A stretch of DNA of 64,000 nt from Clostridiales bacterium (lineage in GTDB: Bacteria > Bacillota > Clostridia > Oscillospirales > Oscillospiraceae): assembly GCA_012719035.1 (NCBI GenBank), contig JAAYBD010000016.1:33793-97792 (forward strand), in the 5' to 3' direction. The position numbers were made by a program, and so were the translations under genes. Below, piece after piece: positions 10,000-19,362 of the stretch; position 1 is the first letter of the stretch, and every line of letters begins with the position of its first letter. The notes below the pieces were generated by a model. It worked only from the letters and a program-made list of their open reading frames with translations. It had not been told where the DNA came from and made no database searches.

Positions 10000-10097
10000 T
10001 TTTTAGGGGCGGTCACTGCTGCCGGAAACATCGGACACCGGGGTTCTCTTACATAAAACGGATGACCCTTAAATAACAGGATTTAGTAAGATAATGA

Positions 10098-10125
10098 TTG
10101 TATTCCCATAGATTTATGGTATAAT
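10098..10125 (+). promoter_or_regulatory. hpf promoter
   Basis: TTGTAT (10098-10103), a 16-bp spacer and TATAAT (10120-10125) with an extended TG. Confidence 0.6.
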
Positions 10126-10178
10126 CTATGTAAGCAGATACATATCATAAGGCTTTGCAGCTGCGATATGCTGATTGA

Positions 10179-10198
10179 GGGGAGGCTTCGGCTTCCCC
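10179..10198 (+). other. UUCG hairpin in the hpf 5' leader
   Basis: An 8-bp stem (GGGGAGGC with GCTTCCCC, one G-U pair) is closed by a TTCG tetraloop. It lies about 50 bases before the hpf ribosome site in a ~120-nt untranslated leader. Confidence 0.6.
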
Positions 10199-10252
10199 GA
10201 TACAAGCTCTGCTGAATACGAGGCGTTTTGCCACAAGAAGGAGTTGGACAAA

Positions 10253-10789
10253 ATGAAGTTTACAATTACAGAAAAGAAGATTAAAGTTTCCGATGAGATC
10301 AAGGAATATGCCGAACGCAAGATCGGTAAAATTGATCGCTTCTTCCGGGGAGATGCCGAAGCCTTTATTACTTTCAGTTCTGAAAGGGGCAGATATAGAG
10401 CCGAGGTCACAATCGAAAATAACGGGATGTTCTATCGCGTAAGCGAGCTTACAAGCGATATGCATGCTTCGATCGATTCCGCTTGCGCCTCTATTGAAAG
10501 ACAAATCCGTAAAAACAAGACCCGCCTTGAAAAACGTCTGCGCGAAGGTGTCTTTGAAAAAGAACCTGTCGATAATAGTATTATACATGAAGATGAAGAA
10601 AAAGAATTTGACATCGTTCGTTCAAAGAGATTTCCGATTAAGCCTATGACGCCGGAGGAAGCTATCCTTCAGATGAACCTGTTGGAGCATGAATTTTTTG
10701 CTTTCAAAAACCAGTCGGAAGATAATGCTTTTGCGATTGTCTACCGCCGCAAAAACGGAGGATACGGTCTGATTTCCGATGAGGACTGA
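10253..10789 (+). CDS. hpf: ribosome hibernation promoting factor, long form
   Basis: 178 aa. Long HPF dimerises and pairs idle 70S ribosomes into 100S particles in stationary phase. The N-terminal S30AE domain (about 1-95) starts MKFTITEKKIKVSDEIKEYAERKI. A charged linker leads to the C-terminal dimerisation domain with RFPIKPMTPEEAILQMNLLEHEFFAF. AAGGAG precedes the ATG used here. A longer frame beginning upstream of the ribosome site would translate the UUCG hairpin and is unlikely. Confidence 0.96.
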   Translation: MKFTITEKKIKVSDEIKEYAERKIGKIDRFFRGDAEAFITFSSERGRYRAEVTIENNGMFYRVSELTSDMHASIDSACASIERQIRKNKTRLEKRLREGVFEKEPVDNSIIHEDEEKEFDIVRSKRFPIKPMTPEEAILQMNLLEHEFFAFKNQSEDNAFAIVYRRKNGGYGLISDED

Positions 10790-10813
10790 CTTTCCGATAT
10801 AAATTGAATATTA

Positions 10814-10848
10814 AAATGGAACGGGTTTAGGCCCGTTCCATTTATTTC
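10814..10848 (+). terminator. hpf terminator
   Basis: A 12-bp stem AAATGGAACGGG/CCCGTTCCATTT (10814-10825 with 10832-10843) is followed by a T-rich stretch. Confidence 0.85.
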
Positions 10849-10909
10849 TTTGTTGTATAAAAGGCGAGGGGTTATTATCATTATAAGATAATAAAAGACG
10901 TTTTTCTGC

Positions 10910-13900
10910 TTATTCGGGAGCCTTCATGCTTTCAACCATACTGATGTTTTTAAGCTTCCGGCTCATGATAAGATCCACTAAAATGCTGAATGCCATTGTA
11001 AGCGCCGCGGAATAAGCAAAGCTCATTATCTTCACCGTACGCCCGAACATCATGCTGTCCATTTCAGCTCTGCCAATCACGTATTGATGTAGCAAAACAC
11101 CCAGTGCCAACCCCAAAATCGTGCCTATGACAGACAGCATTATCGACTCACGGTTTATATAAGCGTTGACCTCTCGGTCTGTAAAGCCCAAGACCTTGAT
11201 TGTCGCTATTTCCTTTATGCGCTCTGAGATATTGATGTTGGTAAGGTTGTAAAGGACTACAAGGGCGAGCGCCCCTGCGCTTATGATTATTACTACTACA
11301 AGCATATCGATATTTCCCATAGCTTGTGAAACTGCGTCCTTTGTATCAGAGGTAAAGCGAATGCCGCTCACCGCGCCCGTTTCAAGAAGCCGTTTGCCGA
11401 AATCGGATTTTTGTTCTTCATCACCGCTGTTGGATAGGCGGATAACCAGCATATTGCGCTCCGCGGTATTACCCATTCCGGAGGCATAGGTGTCCTCGCT
11501 CATGTAGATGTAGTTTCCGACATAGTTTTCACATATTCCGCTCACCGTAAAGTTTCCGGAATTGTTGTCGTTATCCGTGAGTGACAGGGTGTCCCCTGCT
11601 TTAAGCTTCAAAACCTCGCTTGCTTTCTCGGTTATGATGACGCTTCCTTCCTCAAAGTCAAGCGATTTTCCGCTTTTTCTGTTTCGGAAGCGGATAAAGT
11701 CCTGAAGATCTTCGGTTTTATCAGGTACAAAGGCGGATACTTCAATCGATTTGTCCTTATAGGATGCCGTAACATTTTCAAAATAAACCGCAGTGCTTCC
11801 GGATACGTAATCCCTGTCACTAAGCAGATTCTGTAAATCGCTGTTATTGAGAACATCCTCTCCGCTGATGGGGGCAAGAATATCATATTTGGATAATTCT
11901 CCGAATTGCCTGCCTGTGACATCCGAAAATGAATCCCGAAGTCCAAAGCCTGTTACAAGAAGCGCGGTACATCCCGCGACGCCTATGGATGTCATGAAAA
12001 AACGCTTTTTATATCTGAATAGATTTCGGGCTGTTACTTTATGCGTAAATTTCATACGGCTCCAGATGGGAGTTATCCTTTCAAGCAGGACTCTTTTTCC
12101 CGCCTCCGGAGCCTTAGGAAGCATTAGCTGGGCTGGTTTTTCCTTCAGCGTTGAGCGGCAGGCGTTTGTTGTCGCCAAAAGCGTACAGATTATCGCAGCT
12201 CCGGCTGTTGAAAAAGCGTATACCCAGTTTACAGGACAATAAAATTCGGGAAGCGCATACATCATCGCATATATGTTCCAGATTACAGTCGGGAAAAGCC
12301 TGAAGCCCACCGCTATTCCAACCACACTTCCAAGAGAGGAAGCAGCCAGAGCATACAGGACATATTTACCTATTATAGCGGAACGGCTGTAGCCAAGAGC
12401 CTTCATTGTCCCGATCTGAAGCCTTTCATCCTCTACCATTCGGGTCATGGTGGTCAGGGCGACAAGCGCCGCGACAAGGAAAAAGAATATCGGGAATACC
12501 CTTGCGATCGAATCGACCTTGTCGATGTTTGCCTTTATTGAAGAATAGCTTGTGTTGTCCTCCCGGGTGAAGACGTGCCATTTGGGAGTGCTTATGTCAG
12601 ACAGCTTAGCTTCGGAATCCAAAATTTCCTGCCATCCGTCCGCAAGCTCCTTATCGGCGTTTTCTTTTGATTCTTCATATTCTTTTTGACTGTCGTACAG
12701 CTTGTTTTTTGCGTCATTAAGCTTGGAAAGCTCCCTGTAATAGGTGTTTTTTGCATTCGCAAGCTCAAGTTTTCCATCCGAGAGCTTTCTGCGTCCGTCC
12801 TCAATCTGTGCAAGAGCACTTTTTTTCTGAGCCAAAAAATCGGCACGGCGGGCATCAAGCTCCGTTTGCCCTTTTGCAAGCTCTTTCTTTGCCGAGTCGA
12901 GAGAACCGAGCTTCAAAGCGAGAGGGGCCAGCTTCTCTACGGATGCGCCGGTCATTGCAAGATGTTCGGAGGCGTTTGCGTATGCAGCGTAGGCTTCGTC
13001 TGCCATGATTTTTCCGATTTCCGCCTGCAGCATATCAGCTTCTTTTTGCAGCGCTGCCGCTTCATCCGCGTATTTTAACTGTTCCTCGTAGGGCATCGTG
13101 CTGATTTCGGTGAGTCTTAATGCAATTTTATCAAGTCTGCCAGATTTGTTTTGCAGTGTTTCCAGATCTCCGGCAAGGGAAGGGTAAGTAAGTACAAGTC
13201 TGCGCAGGTCATCGAATGACGATTGCTGAGCGCCGGACAGCTTATAGGAATTTAACTCGTTTTGCGCTTCTGTGAGAGTTTTATTAAGCGTTTTTTGATT
13301 TTTGTCGATCTCGTTCTGGGCTTCGTCAAGCTTCTTTTCTGCTTTTTCAAACTCTGCATCCAAGCTGATTTCCTGTTTTTTAAGCTCAGCTTCGTTCTTA
13401 TTCAGCTCTTTTTCGCTGACCGAGATTTTTTCCCATGCGTCTGAAAGTTTCTTTTCACCATCATCGATTTTGTGCCACCCGTCCGCAAGTTGTCTTTCCG
13501 CATCGGAAAGCTCTGCTGCCGCCTCGCCTTTTGCCTTTTCATATTCTGCCTTGGCGTCATTAAGCTTTTCTTCCGCTTCATTGATGAACTCATTATGACG
13601 TATTTCGCAGCGCTTTCCACTTATCTGCCCAATCTCCTCGGCAATGCTGCCAACAAGAGTCTTATACGCACCGGTCATGGAGTTAAGCTCTCTCGCACCT
13701 GATACTGTGATGTAAACATCAGTATAAAAATCAGTGGCGAAGCTATCCTCCGGAACAAGTAAAAACAAATCAACAGACCCGCTTCCAATCGAGGTGTATT
13801 CCTTTTCTACCGAAAAATACGGGCTGTAGTCTGCAAAACCGACTATTGTATATTCGGTTGAGCTTAGGACATCGCCGGTGTTTTTGTTGTTTTCAGAAAC

Positions 13901-14368
13901 AGAGAGAATGTTGCCCATATTAAATTTTGATTTGCTGCTCAGGGGCATGTTGATTATTACGCACTCTCCCGAATTTTGCGGAAAGCGTCCCGACGTCAGC
14001 TTAGGGCGGTTTATAATACCGGCGCCGCTGTCTTGGCTTAGACTGTGCATGCGGGCGGCAAAGTCATTGCCTTTTTCGGAAGTCATCAGAACATCGGCAA
14101 GATATCCGGGCTGGACGTTTTCAACACCGTTCAGCCCGCGGATGCTTTCGATGTCGTCGTCCGTAAATCCAAGGTCGCCGAGGGCACGTATATCGTACAT
14201 GGAAGTTTCGTCAAAATGTATATCGAACGATTTCCGCATATTGGGCGTGGCGGACAAAAGCCCCGCCAAAAAACCCACGCCCAATGCTACGATTGCAAAA
14301 ATAGCCGCAAATCGCCCAAAGGTTTCTTTAATGGTCCGCCCTGTGTTTTTGCTGTACGTTTTTCGCAT
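10910..14368 (-). CDS. MacB/FtsX-type ABC permease with long extracytoplasmic coiled coil
   Basis: About 1152 aa. There is an N-terminal membrane segment (RFAAIFAIVALGVGFLAGLL), then a large external region. Its part from about 270 to 620 is rich in Glu, Lys, Ala and Leu with heptad-like repeats (AEKKLDEAQNEIDKNQKTLN and similar), predicting a long coiled coil. An FtsX domain (VFPIFFFLVAALVALTTMTRMVEDERLQIGTMKALGYS) follows, then a second external domain and a second FtsX domain. With the adjacent ATPase it forms a type VII, mechanotransmission-style ABC system. Substrate or role (peptide sensing, lipoprotein or wall-hydrolase control) cannot be read. The ATPase stop and this ATG overlap in TGATG, so translation is coupled. 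A GTG two codons upstream is an alternative start. Confidence 0.88.
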   Translation of the reverse strand: MRKTYSKNTGRTIKETFGRFAAIFAIVALGVGFLAGLLSATPNMRKSFDIHFDETSMYDIRALGDLGFTDDDIESIRGLNGVENVQPGYLADVLMTSEKGNDFAARMHSLSQDSGAGIINRPKLTSGRFPQNSGECVIINMPLSSKSKFNMGNILSVSENNKNTGDVLSSTEYTIVGFADYSPYFSVEKEYTSIGSGSVDLFLLVPEDSFATDFYTDVYITVSGARELNSMTGAYKTLVGSIAEEIGQISGKRCEIRHNEFINEAEEKLNDAKAEYEKAKGEAAAELSDAERQLADGWHKIDDGEKKLSDAWEKISVSEKELNKNEAELKKQEISLDAEFEKAEKKLDEAQNEIDKNQKTLNKTLTEAQNELNSYKLSGAQQSSFDDLRRLVLTYPSLAGDLETLQNKSGRLDKIALRLTEISTMPYEEQLKYADEAAALQKEADMLQAEIGKIMADEAYAAYANASEHLAMTGASVEKLAPLALKLGSLDSAKKELAKGQTELDARRADFLAQKKSALAQIEDGRRKLSDGKLELANAKNTYYRELSKLNDAKNKLYDSQKEYEESKENADKELADGWQEILDSEAKLSDISTPKWHVFTREDNTSYSSIKANIDKVDSIARVFPIFFFLVAALVALTTMTRMVEDERLQIGTMKALGYSRSAIIGKYVLYALAASSLGSVVGIAVGFRLFPTVIWNIYAMMYALPEFYCPVNWVYAFSTAGAAIICTLLATTNACRSTLKEKPAQLMLPKAPEAGKRVLLERITPIWSRMKFTHKVTARNLFRYKKRFFMTSIGVAGCTALLVTGFGLRDSFSDVTGRQFGELSKYDILAPISGEDVLNNSDLQNLLSDRDYVSGSTAVYFENVTASYKDKSIEVSAFVPDKTEDLQDFIRFRNRKSGKSLDFEEGSVIITEKASEVLKLKAGDTLSLTDNDNNSGNFTVSGICENYVGNYIYMSEDTYASGMGNTAERNMLVIRLSNSGDEEQKSDFGKRLLETGAVSGIRFTSDTKDAVSQAMGNIDMLVVVIIISAGALALVVLYNLTNINISERIKEIATIKVLGFTDREVNAYINRESIMLSVIGTILGLALGVLLHQYVIGRAEMDSMMFGRTVKIMSFAYSAALTMAFSILVDLIMSRKLKNISMVESMKAPE

Positions 14369-15072
14369 CACCACTCAATCCTTTCAACGGGGATGGGGTT
14401 TGCGTTTACTTCAACCTCGGCAACTTGCCCGTTTTTGACATGGATGACCCTGTCCGCCATTGCGGTTATCGCCGTATTGTGAGTAATTACAATTACAGTA
14501 CGTCCGGTGTTTCTACAGGTATCCTGAAGGAGCTTCAGCACCTGTTTTCCTGTAACATAGTCAAGAGCGCCGGTAGGTTCGTCGCAGAGGAGAATTTTAG
14601 GGTTTTTTGCCAACGCACGCGCTATTGATACCCTCTGCTGTTCGCCGCCGGAAAGCTGTGCGGGGAAGTTGTTAAGGCGTTCCGCCAGCCCGACCTTAGA
14701 GAGCGTTTCGGCAGCGGGCAAGGGAGAACGGCATATTTCACCGGCAAGCTCCACATTTTCAAGTGCTGTGAGATTCTGAACCAGATTGTAAAACTGAAAA
14801 ACGAATCCGACATCATAGCGGCGGTACATAGTCAATTTTTTGGGAGAGTACGAGCTGATCTCCTGTCCATCCAGACAGATTATACCATCGTCGCAGCTAT
14901 CCATACCGCCGAGCATGTTTAAAATGGTGGTTTTACCTGCTCCGGAAGGACCGACAATTATGCAGAACTCGCCTTTGTTTATATCAAAGCTAACGTTGTC
15001 GGCGGCGGCGATTGTCGTACTGCCCATTTTGTAATATTTGCATACATTTTCAAAGTGAACAAAGCTCTCCAT
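14368..15072 (-). CDS. ABC transporter ATP-binding protein (MacB/LolD-type)
   Basis: 234 aa, the nucleotide-binding partner of the permease that follows. Walker A is GPSGAGKTT, the signature [15 protein letters not shown] and Walker [13 protein letters not shown], typical of the MacB/LolD/FtsE group. AAGGAG precedes the ATG used here; a longer frame 33 codons upstream lacks a ribosome site. The stop overlaps the permease start, so the two form one operon. Confidence 0.94.
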   Translation of the reverse strand: MESFVHFENVCKYYKMGSTTIAAADNVSFDINKGEFCIIVGPSGAGKTTILNMLGGMDSCDDGIICLDGQEISSYSPKKLTMYRRYDVGFVFQFYNLVQNLTALENVELAGEICRSPLPAAETLSKVGLAERLNNFPAQLSGGEQQRVSIARALAKNPKILLCDEPTGALDYVTGKQVLKLLQDTCRNTGRTVIVITHNTAITAMADRVIHVKNGQVAEVEVNANPIPVERIEW

Positions 15073-15186
15073 AAAACTCTCCTTATTTTTAACTGAGCGG
15101 CAATAATATGCGCTGTGTTGATTTGCTTGTCGTAAGGGTCTGATTTCAATTATGCGGAATATTATTTTCAATACCGCCTCATGTAA

Positions 15187-15215
15187 TACTTAATATAAAT
15201 TTACTAATTAGTCAA
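15187..15215 (-). promoter_or_regulatory. candidate promoter of the ABC pair with palindrome at the -35
   Basis: TTGACT (15215-15210), a 17-bp spacer and TAAGTA (15192-15187). A 10-bp perfect palindrome ACTAATTAGT (15203-15212) overlaps the -35 and could be an operator. No regulator gene is adjacent. Confidence 0.4.
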
Positions 15216-15260
15216 GCGAAATTGATGGCGTATTTTTTGCCAAATTGTAAATTTTTTAAA

Positions 15261-15300
15261 AAAGAGGAGAGGTACTGAAACAGTACCTCTCCGGTTGTTT
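15261..15300 (-). terminator. nadC terminator
   Basis: A perfect 12-bp stem GGAGAGGTACTG/CAGTACCTCTCC with a 3-nt loop (15266-15292) is followed on the minus strand by CTCTTTTTT. T-rich sequence on the other side could also stop plus-strand transcription. Confidence 0.85.
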
Positions 15301-15312
15301 TTAATTTATATC

Positions 15313-16146
15313 CTATTTTCGGAATTTTAAGCTTATATCCAGTGATTTGACACTATGCGTAAGAGAGCCTATAGAAATGATGTCAACACCGGTTTGCGCA
15401 ACCGCCATAAGGTCTTTATCACCCATGTTGCCGGAAGCTTCCGTTAAAGCCTTTCCCGCTATGAGCTTTACCGCTTCGGTCATCTGCTCAATACTCATGT
15501 TATCAAGCATAATAATGTCCGCGCCGGCGTCAAGCGCCTGTTGGACCTCATCAAGAGTTTCTGTCTCAACTTCGATTTTCATTACGTGCGGAACAGCGGC
15601 TCTTGCCGCGTTGATTGCGGCGGCGACTCCGCCTGCGGCTGCTATATGATTGTCCTTAATCAGCACACCGTCGGACAAATTGAACCTGTGGTTGTATCCG
15701 CCTCCGACGCGGACTGCGTATTTTTCAAGGACGCGAAGACAGGGGGTCGATTTTCGCGTATCAACGATTTTTGCTTTTGTTCCCGCGACGGACGCGACGG
15801 CATTTGAGGTCGCGGTAGCCGTTCCCGAAAGACGCTGCATAAAATTAAGAGCAACGCGCTCGCCCGTAAGAATACTTCTTGTCGGACCGCTTACTTTTGC
15901 GATTATGTCACCCTTATTGACCCTGTCCCCGTCTTTTAGCTGGGGGCTTAGCGTGATGTTATCATCCACAAGCGAAAATACTCTGGCGGCGACATCGACT
16001 CCGCAGATTATCCCGCTTTCTTTTGCAATGAAATATGCCTTAGATCGGCTTTCGGCGGGAATACAGCAGTTTGTTGTTATATCACCCGTACCGACATCCT
16101 CCCTCAGCGCGGCCATTAAAAGCGCGTCAAGTCCGATGTAGTCCAT
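15313..16146 (-). CDS. nadC: nicotinate-nucleotide diphosphorylase (quinolinate phosphoribosyltransferase)
   Basis: 277 aa. It converts quinolinate and PRPP to nicotinate mononucleotide, CO2 and PPi in de novo NAD synthesis. LREDVGTGDITT, the DTRKSTPCLRVLEKYAVRVGGGYNHR block and HNI-type substrate residues (KDNHIAAAGG) are conserved. I chose the ATG at 16146, 10 bases after GGGAGG; a TTG three codons upstream sits too close to that site. It starts 5 bases after the nadB stop, so the two genes form an operon. Confidence 0.95.
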   Translation of the reverse strand: MDYIGLDALLMAALREDVGTGDITTNCCIPAESRSKAYFIAKESGIICGVDVAARVFSLVDDNITLSPQLKDGDRVNKGDIIAKVSGPTRSILTGERVALNFMQRLSGTATATSNAVASVAGTKAKIVDTRKSTPCLRVLEKYAVRVGGGYNHRFNLSDGVLIKDNHIAAAGGVAAAINAARAAVPHVMKIEVETETLDEVQQALDAGADIIMLDNMSIEQMTEAVKLIAGKALTEASGNMGDKDLMAVAQTGVDIISIGSLTHSVKSLDISLKFRK

Positions 16147-16151
16147 TGTGG

Positions 16152-17693
16152 TCAATCCTCCCTGTAATGAGCGCCCACGCTTTCTTTTCTGGCAAGCGCT
16201 GCTTTAAGAATTTCAGCCGCAAGAGCCGCGATATTCAGAGTTTCGATATACTCTCGTCCGGAGAAAAAGCTTTGTTCAAGCTCCTTCAATATCTCGGAAA
16301 TGCGAGCCAGAGCATTTGTCATGCCCTTTTCATTGCGAAGAACGCCGCCATAATCGTTCATGATCTGCTGTATCTCGCTTCTGATTTCGGCAAAATTCCT
16401 TTTTACGACAGGTCTTTTTTCGGGATGCGGAAGCTTGGTGCGGCTGACCTTTTCAGAATTTGAAAGGCGGCTGTTTATATGGTTTGCGGCGTGCCTGCCG
16501 AAAACGAGGCATTCAAGCATTGAGTTTGAAGCAAGACGGTTAGCCCCGTGAACACCTGTTGAAGCCGCTTCACCACAGGCGTAAAGTCCCTCAACGCTTG
16601 TTCTTGCGTCGAGATCCGTCTGTATCCCGCCGATAAGGTAATGCTGGACAGGGCAGACGGGGATCCATGTCTTGCTTATGTCAATGCCGCGTTTCAAACA
16701 TTCACTATATATTGTGGGAAATCTTTGCTCAAGATATTCACGAGGTTTCGAGGTTATATCAACAAAAACATGATTTTCATTTCTTTTCATAAGCTCTCGT
16801 GTTATAGCCCTTGCCACTATGTCGCGGGGAGCAAGCTCATTGAGCTCATGCTGTCCATCCATAAAGCGCTCGCCGTCGGAGTTTTTAAGAAGTCCGCCTT
16901 CACCGCGAACCGACTCCGAAATAAGGAAAGCTCTGTTTTCGCGCTTATCTGACCAAAGACCTGTCGGATGGAATTGGATAAATTCCATGCCTGTAAGGCT
17001 TGCACCCGCACGTACCGCGGCGGCAAGCCCGTCCCCCGTAGCTACAGAGGGATTTGTACTGACCTTATAGACCTGACCGATTCCTCCGGTGGCAAGAACC
17101 ACATTTGGTGAATCGATAATATATAAAGTGTCTGTGCTGTCAAGAACAGCACAGCCCGAAACAGCCCCGTTATCATCAGTAAGAATATCCACACAGAAAT
17201 TATGGGGCATAAATATGACATTTTTCCGCAGTGAAACAAGATGCGCAAGAGCTTTAACAGTTTCGCGCCCCGTTGCATCGCCGCCTGCGTGGACGATGCG
17301 CCTGCGCCTGTGACCGCCCTCGCGCGTAATGTCAAGGTCGCCTTCGCTGTCGAGATCAAAGGGAACCTGCATCTCGACAAGGCGACGGATGTCGGATGGC
17401 CCTTCTGAAACGAGTACTTTAACGGCATTTTCGTCGCAAAGACCTGCGCCTGCAACGATAGTATCCTCAAAATGATACATCGGAGCATCGTCAATCGATA
17501 TTGCGGCTGCGATCCCGCCCTGAGCCAGCCATGAATTGCTGACTTCTGCGTCTTCCTTAGTAAGAATGCAACAGGAGTGTTTTTCGTCGATGTGCAGGGC
17601 GGTGTAAAGACCCGCTATTCCCGCACCGATTATTATAACGTCATATTGCAAATGCTGTGTAATGTCCGAAAAATCATCTGTTGCAAATCTCAT
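16152..17693 (-). CDS. nadB: L-aspartate oxidase
   Basis: 513 aa. This FAD enzyme oxidises L-aspartate to iminoaspartate, the first step to quinolinate; in anaerobes fumarate serves as electron acceptor. The FAD-binding DVIIIGAGIAGLYTA is near the N-terminus. SWLAQGGIAAA, HEGGH-like REGGHRRRRIVHAGGDATG and the C-terminal GVHGANRLASNSMLE block match NadB rather than succinate dehydrogenase. It heads a nadB-nadC operon. Quinolinate synthase (nadA), which clostridia usually keep beside these genes, is absent from this locus. Confidence 0.95.
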   Translation of the reverse strand: MRFATDDFSDITQHLQYDVIIIGAGIAGLYTALHIDEKHSCCILTKEDAEVSNSWLAQGGIAAAISIDDAPMYHFEDTIVAGAGLCDENAVKVLVSEGPSDIRRLVEMQVPFDLDSEGDLDITREGGHRRRRIVHAGGDATGRETVKALAHLVSLRKNVIFMPHNFCVDILTDDNGAVSGCAVLDSTDTLYIIDSPNVVLATGGIGQVYKVSTNPSVATGDGLAAAVRAGASLTGMEFIQFHPTGLWSDKRENRAFLISESVRGEGGLLKNSDGERFMDGQHELNELAPRDIVARAITRELMKRNENHVFVDITSKPREYLEQRFPTIYSECLKRGIDISKTWIPVCPVQHYLIGGIQTDLDARTSVEGLYACGEAASTGVHGANRLASNSMLECLVFGRHAANHINSRLSNSEKVSRTKLPHPEKRPVVKRNFAEIRSEIQQIMNDYGGVLRNEKGMTNALARISEILKELEQSFFSGREYIETLNIAALAAEILKAALARKESVGAHYRED

Positions 17694-17728
17694 AGCCGCA
17701 ACGCCTCACAAAAAATATGATAATGCTT

Positions 17729-17757
17729 ATTGTACCAATTTCACCCCATTTTTTCAA
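17729..17757 (-). promoter_or_regulatory. nadBC promoter
   Basis: TTGAAA (17757-17752), a 17-bp spacer and TACAAT (17734-17729) lie in the gap after leuB, so nadBC need not depend on the leu promoter. Confidence 0.6.
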
Positions 17758-17803
17758 CAACAAAATAGATTATATGCAATTTCTCGCGCAGAAATCATAA
17801 AAT

Positions 17804-18874
17804 TCATATCATATCGCAGATTGTTTTGCCCATTGCGCGGCAACCGAGCCTTGTTTTGCCCTCGCTCATAGCGTCTACCGTACGGAAACCTGCTTTAAGA
17901 GCGGAGTCGACCGCTTTTTCCACAGCATCGGCTTCCTTGGACATATCAAACGAATAGCGAAGCATCATCGCGGCGGACAGTATCATGCCGATAGGGTTAG
18001 CCGTGTCCGTTCCCGCGATGTCGGGAGCGCTGCCGTGTATCGGTTCGTAAAGTCCGCGGGTACCGTCGCCGAGACTGCTGGAGGGTATCATGCCTATAGA
18101 ACCTGTTATCATGCTTGCCTCATCGGAAAGAATGTCTCCGAACAAGTTTTCTGTAACTATAACATCGAACTGTGAAGGGTCTTTTACCAATTGCATCGCG
18201 CAATTGTCTACATACATGTGAGAAAGTGTCACATCAGGATAACTTTCGGCAACTTTAGTCACGACTTTGCGCCAGAGCTTTGAGCTGTCCAAAACATTTG
18301 CCTTATCGACAGAGCAGACCGCCTTTCGGCGCTTTTGCGCGGTCTGGAAAGCAACATGCGCTATGCGCTCGATTTCATGTTCGGAGTAAGCCATTATGTC
18401 CTGAGCATAATATTCCCCGTCAAGCTTTTCCGTTCTGTGCTCGCCGAAGTAAGCACCGCCGATAAGTTCGCGTACAACAACAAAGTCGATTCCCTTATCA
18501 ACGATAGACGGCTTGAGCGGACTTGCGTCACGCAGCTCATCAAAGAGCTGTGCGGGACGGATGTTGGCATAAAGCTCCATGCCGGCGCGCAGGCGCAGAA
18601 GTCCGCGCTCCGGGCGCTTTTCCTTAGGAACGCTGTCCCATTTTGGTCCGCCGACCGCAGAGAGCAGAACGCTGTCCGAATTGAGGCAGGTATCCAAGCT
18701 CGACTGGGGCAGAGGGTCTTCAAATTTATCGATTGCTTCGCCGCCCATCGGAGCTTCTGTATAATTAAATGTATGTCCAAACTTTTCCGCTATTCTGTTC
18801 AGTACGGAAATGGCTTCGGCCATTATTTCGGGACCTATTCCGTCGCCTCGGATAATTGCTATGTTTTTTGTCAT
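17804..18874 (-). CDS. leuB: 3-isopropylmalate dehydrogenase
   Basis: 356 aa. It oxidatively decarboxylates 3-isopropylmalate to the 2-oxoisocaproate precursor with NAD+, the third step of leucine synthesis. [10 protein letters not shown] at the N-terminus, [21 protein letters not shown] and the metal-binding [23 protein letters not shown] are diagnostic. GGGAGG precedes the ATG, which overlaps the leuD stop by 4 bases. It is the last gene of leuA-C-D-B. Confidence 0.97.
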   Translation of the reverse strand: MTKNIAIIRGDGIGPEIMAEAISVLNRIAEKFGHTFNYTEAPMGGEAIDKFEDPLPQSSLDTCLNSDSVLLSAVGGPKWDSVPKEKRPERGLLRLRAGMELYANIRPAQLFDELRDASPLKPSIVDKGIDFVVVRELIGGAYFGEHRTEKLDGEYYAQDIMAYSEHEIERIAHVAFQTAQKRRKAVCSVDKANVLDSSKLWRKVVTKVAESYPDVTLSHMYVDNCAMQLVKDPSQFDVIVTENLFGDILSDEASMITGSIGMIPSSSLGDGTRGLYEPIHGSAPDIAGTDTANPIGMILSAAMMLRYSFDMSKEADAVEKAVDSALKAGFRTVDAMSEGKTRLGCRAMGKTICDMI

Positions 18875-19362
18875 TTTGCTCCTCCCTTTATTGAGGACAT
18901 AAGACCGCCCTTTGCAATCATTTCCTTGATGAAATCGGGAAAAGGCTGTGCCTGATAGGTTTCATTTTTCGTGAGGTTTTTGATAAGTCCCGTATCAAAG
19001 TCAATAACAACCTCATCACCCTCGGAGATGTTTTCACTTGCTTTTTCGCATTCAAGGATAGCAAGACCTATATTTATCGCGTTGCGGTAGAATATTCGCG
19101 CAAAACTCTTTGCGATGACGCAGGAAATTCCGCTTGCCTTTATAGCGATTGGGGCGTGCTCACGCGAGGAGCCGCAGCCGAAGTTTACGCCCGCGACCAT
19201 AATGTCGCCTTCTTTGATTCTGCCGACAAAGCTTTTGTCAATATCCTCCATGCAGTGCGATGCAAGCTCCTTATGGTCCTGCGTGGCAAGATAACGGGCG
19301 GGAATGATAACGTCAGTATCGATGTGATCTCCGTATTTTATTGCTTTTCCATGTGCGTTCAT
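18871..19362 (-). CDS. leuD: 3-isopropylmalate dehydratase small subunit
   Basis: 163 aa, the short clostridial/archaeal-type LeuD. With LeuC it isomerises 2-isopropylmalate to 3-isopropylmalate. [25 protein letters not shown] and the [15 protein letters not shown] block are conserved. Starts and stops overlap by 4 bases (ATGA) with leuC and leuB on either side, implying coupled translation and equal subunit supply. Confidence 0.96.
   Translation of the reverse strand: MNAHGKAIKYGDHIDTDVIIPARYLATQDHKELASHCMEDIDKSFVGRIKEGDIMVAGVNFGCGSSREHAPIAIKASGISCVIAKSFARIFYRNAINIGLAILECEKASENISEGDEVVIDFDTGLIKNLTKNETYQAQPFPDFIKEMIAKGGLMSSIKGGAK

Noticed and set aside
18335..18955. 206-codon frame antisense to leuB and leuD
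   Set aside because: It crosses the overlap of two certain genes, and no family features are visible.
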